Source of the DNA: SVKR01 sp963649145
GTDB lineage: Bacteria; Bacillota; Clostridia; Oscillospirales; Oscillospiraceae
DNA length: 10,103 nucleotides
Assembly (NCBI GenBank): GCA_963649145.1
Contig: CAVJGI010000074.1
Span: 1-10,103 of the forward strand
Direction of reading: 5' to 3'
The stretch's first letter is position 1; each line of letters opens with the position of its first letter. The translations under genes were made by a program, and so were the position numbers. The notes below the pieces were generated by a model that worked only from the letters and a program-made list of their open reading frames with translations, was not told the origin of the DNA and made no database searches. Of the stretch, positions 7,588 through 10,103 are shown piece after piece.

Positions 7588-8229
7588 ATGCATATCAACG
7601 ACCCGGCGGTCCGCCTGCTCACGAAGCAGGAGCGGCGGGACGCCTATGAGACCGTGTTCCGCGCCTCGTTCCCCCGCGCGGAGCTCCGGCCCCTCGGCGC
7701 GATCGAGCGCCTTGTCAGAAGCGGGGAATATTCCTTTTACGGAATGGAGCACGAGGGCGCGCTCAGCGCCTTTTTCACCTTCTGGAAGCGCGGGAACTAT
7801 GTTCTGCTGGACTATCTCTGTGTGGAGCCGGAAAAGCGCAGCGCGGGACTCGGCGCGAAGCTCTTCACCGCCGTGCTCGCCGCTATGCCGCCGGAGGCGA
7901 TCTGCTTCGGCGAGGCGGAGGCGCCCGTGACCGGCAACGCCGCGCGCGACAGGCTCATCCGCCGCCGTCTCGCGTTTTACGCCCGCCTCGGCGCGCGGAC
8001 CGTCGACTACGACACCGCCACCTTCGGCGTACATTACAAAACGCTCGCGTGGTCTGCGCGCGCCGTGGACCCGGCGGCGCTCGCCGCGGCGCACCGCGAG
8101 TTTTACCGCCTGAGCCTGCCGAAGGCGGTCTATGACACCGCCGTGCAGATCCCGCTCCGCGCGGGGGAGGCGGTCTATCCCCTCCGGGACTGGATCCGGA
8201 CACCGGAGGACGAGGAGGAAGAACAATGA
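7588..8229 (+). CDS. GNAT-family N-acetyltransferase, substrate unknown
   Basis: A 213-aa acetyltransferase distinct from RimI. The acetyl-CoA binding segment is LLDYLCVEPEKRSAGLGAKL (73-92), with the R-x-x-G-x-G loop at 84-89, followed by the motif B-like RRLAFYARLGAR (126-137). After the GNAT core (about 1-140) there is an extra ~70-residue tail (containing HREFYRLSLPKAVYDTAVQI at 169-188) ending in a run of acidic residues. ATG 7588 lies 10 bases after the rimI stop with only a weak, distant Shine-Dalgarno (GGAGAA at 7568-7573), so translation may depend on coupling to rimI. Its stop overlaps the tsaD start as ATGA. It occupies the place between rimI and tsaD, but nothing shows that it acts in t6A synthesis; the substrate is unknown. 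Confidence 0.88.
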   Translation: MHINDPAVRLLTKQERRDAYETVFRASFPRAELRPLGAIERLVRSGEYSFYGMEHEGALSAFFTFWKRGNYVLLDYLCVEPEKRSAGLGAKLFTAVLAAMPPEAICFGEAEAPVTGNAARDRLIRRRLAFYARLGARTVDYDTATFGVHYKTLAWSARAVDPAALAAAHREFYRLSLPKAVYDTAVQIPLRAGEAVYPLRDWIRTPEDEEEEQ

Positions 8230-9248
8230 TCATTTTATCCGTGGAATCCACCTGCGACGAGACCGCCGTCGCCCTCGTGCGCGACGGGCGGGAGATCCTG
8301 ACAGACCAGATCTTCTCCCAAGCCGGGCTGCACGCCGTTTACGGCGGCGTCGTGCCGGAGATCGCCTCGCGCAGCCATGTGGAGGTCATCTACCAGCTCG
8401 CCGACCGCGCCCTCGCCGCCGCCGGGATCACCCGGCAGGACATCGACGCCGTCGCGGTCAGCTTTGCGCCGGGGCTCATCGGCGCGGTGCTCGTGGGCGT
8501 CAACTTCGCGAAAAGCGCGGCGAGCGCCCTCGGCGTGCCGCTCATCCCGGTCCACCATATCCGGGGCCACATGGCGGCGAATTATCTCGCTTACCCGGAG
8601 CTGACCCCGCCCTTCGTCTGCCTCGCCATCTCCGGCGGCAACACCATCATCGTGGACGTGCGGGATTACACGGATATGCGCATCATGGGCGCGACGCGCG
8701 ACGACGCCGCCGGCGAATGCTTCGACAAGACCGCGCGCGTCCTCGGTCTCGGCTACCCCGGCGGAAAGCCCGTGGACGACCTCGCCAAAACCGGCGACGA
8801 CCGGCGCTACACGCTGCCCGTCGCGCGCGTGGAGGGGCACCCCTACGATATGAGCTTTTCCGGGCTGAAGACCGCGGTCATCAACCTCGTCCACCACGCG
8901 GAGCAGACGGGGGAGGCGCTCGACCGCGCCTCGCTCTGCGCCTCGTTCCAGCGCGCGGTGAGCGAGTCGCTCGTCCCGCGCGCCATCGCCGCGGTGCGCG
9001 AGCGGGGCTACGGCAAGCTCGTCGCCGCCGGCGGCGTCGCGGCGAACAGCCGCATCCGCGCCGATCTGGAACGCGCGGCGAAGGGGGCGGGCGTGGAGCT
9101 TTTCGTCCCGCCGCTGCGTCTCTGCGGCGACAATGCCGCCATGGTCGGCGCGCAGGGCTACTATGAGTTCCTCGCCGGCAACACCGCCGGCAGCGACTTG
9201 AATGCCTACGCGAGCATGGAGCTCAGCGAGGTCGGAACAAGAGACTAA
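8226..9248 (+). CDS. tsaD: tRNA N6-adenosine threonylcarbamoyltransferase TsaD
   Basis: TsaD transfers the threonylcarbamoyl group from threonylcarbamoyl-AMP to A37 of ANN-decoding tRNAs, making t6A in the cytoplasm. It works with TsaB and TsaE on an intermediate made by TsaC/Sua5. The 340-aa protein has standard length and an ASKHA-type fold: N-terminal SVESTCDETAVAL (5-17), metal-binding HIRGH (H111, H115), the ISGGNT loop (135-140), ECFDKTARVLGLGYPGG (164-180) and CGDNAAM with the third metal ligand D302. AGGAGG at 8213-8218 ends 7 bases before the ATG, which overlaps the stop of the preceding GNAT gene. None of tsaB, tsaE or tsaC is in the window, so the other t6A genes must be elsewhere. 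All key residues are present. Older names are gcp and ygjD. Confidence 0.98.
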   Translation: MIILSVESTCDETAVALVRDGREILTDQIFSQAGLHAVYGGVVPEIASRSHVEVIYQLADRALAAAGITRQDIDAVAVSFAPGLIGAVLVGVNFAKSAASALGVPLIPVHHIRGHMAANYLAYPELTPPFVCLAISGGNTIIVDVRDYTDMRIMGATRDDAAGECFDKTARVLGLGYPGGKPVDDLAKTGDDRRYTLPVARVEGHPYDMSFSGLKTAVINLVHHAEQTGEALDRASLCASFQRAVSESLVPRAIAAVRERGYGKLVAAGGVAANSRIRADLERAAKGAGVELFVPPLRLCGDNAAMVGAQGYYEFLAGNTAGSDLNAYASMELSEVGTRD

Positions 9249-9253
9249 AAAGC

Positions 9254-9262
9254 AAAGGAGGG
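9254..9262 (+). promoter_or_regulatory. Ribosome binding site deciding the radC start
   Basis: AAAGGAGGG ends 8 bases before GTG 9271. It supports this GTG as the start rather than an in-frame upstream start at 9202, which lies within tsaD. Confidence 0.85.
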
Positions 9263-9270
9263 CGCGGTCA

Positions 9271-9951
9271 GTGCCGAACGTCCACGAGGGTCATCGCGAC
9301 CGGCTGAAACGAAAATTCCGCGACCACGGGCTCGGCAGCTTCACGGACGTCGAGGCGCTGGAGCTGCTGCTTTTCTACGCCATCCCGCGGCGCGACACGA
9401 ACGAGCTCGCCCACGCGCTGCTCGCCCATTTCGGCTCCTTCCGCGCCGTGCTGGAGGCGGACACCGCCGACCTTGCCGCCGTGCCCGGCGTCGGCGAAAC
9501 GGCGGCGGGGCTCATTACGCTCACGGCGGCGCTGAACCGGCGCTATCTGCGCGCCGACCGCGGCGAGGGCAGGCAGCTGCTCAGCAGCGACGCCGCGGGG
9601 GATTTTCTCTGCCCGCTCTTCACCTACTGTGCGGAGGAGACCGCGTTCCTCGTCTCGATGGACAGCGCCTCGCGCGTCCGCCACTGCCGCGAGCTCGCAA
9701 ACGGCAGCATCAACCGCGTGGAGCTCGCCGTGCGCGACGTGGTGGACCTTGCGCTGCGGGACCGCGCCGCGCGCGTCATCCTCTCCCACAACCACCTCTC
9801 CGGCACCGCGCTGCCCTCCCAGAGCGACATCGACACCACCGAGCGGCTTTATCAGGCGCTCGCCCTCATCGGCGTGGAGCTCGCCGACCACATCATAGTC
9901 TGCGGCAGCGACTTCGTGTCTATGCGGGACAGCGGATACTTCAAATATTAG
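9271..9951 (+). CDS. radC: RadC-family JAMM/MPN domain protein
   Basis: This 226-aa protein is of typical RadC length. Residues 5-90 form the N-terminal region (GHRDRLKRKF, then ALELLLFYAIPRRDTN) with a helix-hairpin-helix at VPGVGETAAG (71-80). The C-terminal JAMM/MPN domain (about 102-226) has H173-N-H175, S183 and D186, matching H-x-H-x7-S-x2-D, with a candidate Glu at 122/123 and the closing VSMRDSGYF. The proline usual after HNH is leucine here (HNHLSG instead of HNHPSG); the metal ligands remain. The biochemical role of RadC is unsettled: it was named for a DNA repair phenotype later attributed to other genes. Start is GTG, 22 bases after the tsaD stop, probably the last operon gene. 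An IS30-type transposase end follows 58 bases downstream on the other strand. Confidence 0.95.
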   Translation: MPNVHEGHRDRLKRKFRDHGLGSFTDVEALELLLFYAIPRRDTNELAHALLAHFGSFRAVLEADTADLAAVPGVGETAAGLITLTAALNRRYLRADRGEGRQLLSSDAAGDFLCPLFTYCAEETAFLVSMDSASRVRHCRELANGSINRVELAVRDVVDLALRDRAARVILSHNHLSGTALPSQSDIDTTERLYQALALIGVELADHIIVCGSDFVSMRDSGYFKY

Positions 9952-9963
9952 TCAAATGAGAGA

Positions 9964-10002
9964 CCGCCTAAAAACTCCGCCGAGCTGCGATTTTAAAGGC
10001 GG
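9964..10002. other. Imperfect inverted repeat downstream of radC
   Basis: CCGCCT at 9964-9969 pairs with AGGCGG at 9997-10002; AAA/TTT pairs lie further in. A second CCGCC at 9977-9981 could pair with the same right arm. It lies between the convergent ends of radC and the IS30-type transposase. It could be a shared terminator stem or part of the insertion sequence end, but no clear T tract follows on either strand. Confidence 0.35.
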
Positions 10003-10009
10003 CAGAAAG

Positions 10010-10103
10010 TCAACCAAGTGCAACCCCCGCAAGTTCGGCTGGGGAGAGCCAGTCGAAGATTTTTCTCGGCCTCTGGTTGATGAGGTCCACGACCTCCTGA
10101 AGG
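10010..10103 (-). CDS. IS30-family transposase, C-terminal end (partial at window edge)
   Basis: On the - strand the last 30 codons before the TGA at 10012-10010 read LQEVVDLINQRPRKIFDWLS followed by PAELAGVALG. The pattern L-I-N-x-R-P-R-K-x-x-x-W-x-[ST]-P-A-E is the characteristic C-terminus of IS30-type DDE transposases, after the catalytic core. The rest of the gene lies beyond position 10103, so it cannot be told whether it is complete or a remnant. It converges on radC, with 58 bases between the stops. No terminal inverted repeat could be assigned because the other end is not visible. IS30 enzymes move their element by cut-out circles joined at the ends. Confidence 0.75.
   Translation of the reverse strand, partial: LQEVVDLINQRPRKIFDWLSPAELAGVALG

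Overview
The window looks like chromosomal DNA from a GC-rich, Gram-positive, clostridial bacterium, probably of the Oscillospiraceae/Ruminococcaceae group. This is inferred from strong AGGAGG-type ribosome binding sites, tight same-strand gene packing, a Firmicutes-length UvrB (661 aa), a DNA polymerase I with a decayed proofreading domain, and strong GC bias at third codon positions, which creates many long antisense shadow frames. No species can be named from the sequence alone.

Layout: positions 1-295 are non-coding and hold an unusually dense row of perfect inverted repeats (45-198), then a TATAAT -10 box (254-259) and ribosome binding site for the first gene. From 296 to 9951 eight genes run on the + strand with almost no gaps: uvrB (excision repair helicase), a MATE-family exporter, polA (DNA polymerase I), an unusual two-domain protein (HExxH metallopeptidase joined to a degenerate low-molecular-weight phosphatase fold), rimI (ribosomal protein S18 acetyltransferase), a second GNAT acetyltransferase, tsaD (tRNA t6A synthesis) and radC (JAMM/MPN domain). 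The reading frames at MATE-polA and GNAT-tsaD overlap as ATGA, and the remaining gaps are only 1 to about 25 bases. The set therefore looks like one operon transcribed from the promoter near 254. The last ~95 bases carry the 3' end of an IS30-type transposase on the - strand, running off the window edge.

Together the genes are mostly housekeeping functions: DNA repair (uvrB and polA act in successive steps of nucleotide excision repair; radC has a historical repair label) and translation quality (rimI and tsaD, which are often neighbours in bacteria). The tsaB and tsaE partners of tsaD are not in the window. The exporter and the fusion protein are the two members whose presence is not explained by these themes.

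No CRISPR array, tRNA, rRNA, prophage or clear defence system is visible. The best leads for something undescribed are the metallopeptidase/pseudophosphatase fusion at 6334-7122 and the structured hairpin cluster at 45-198.
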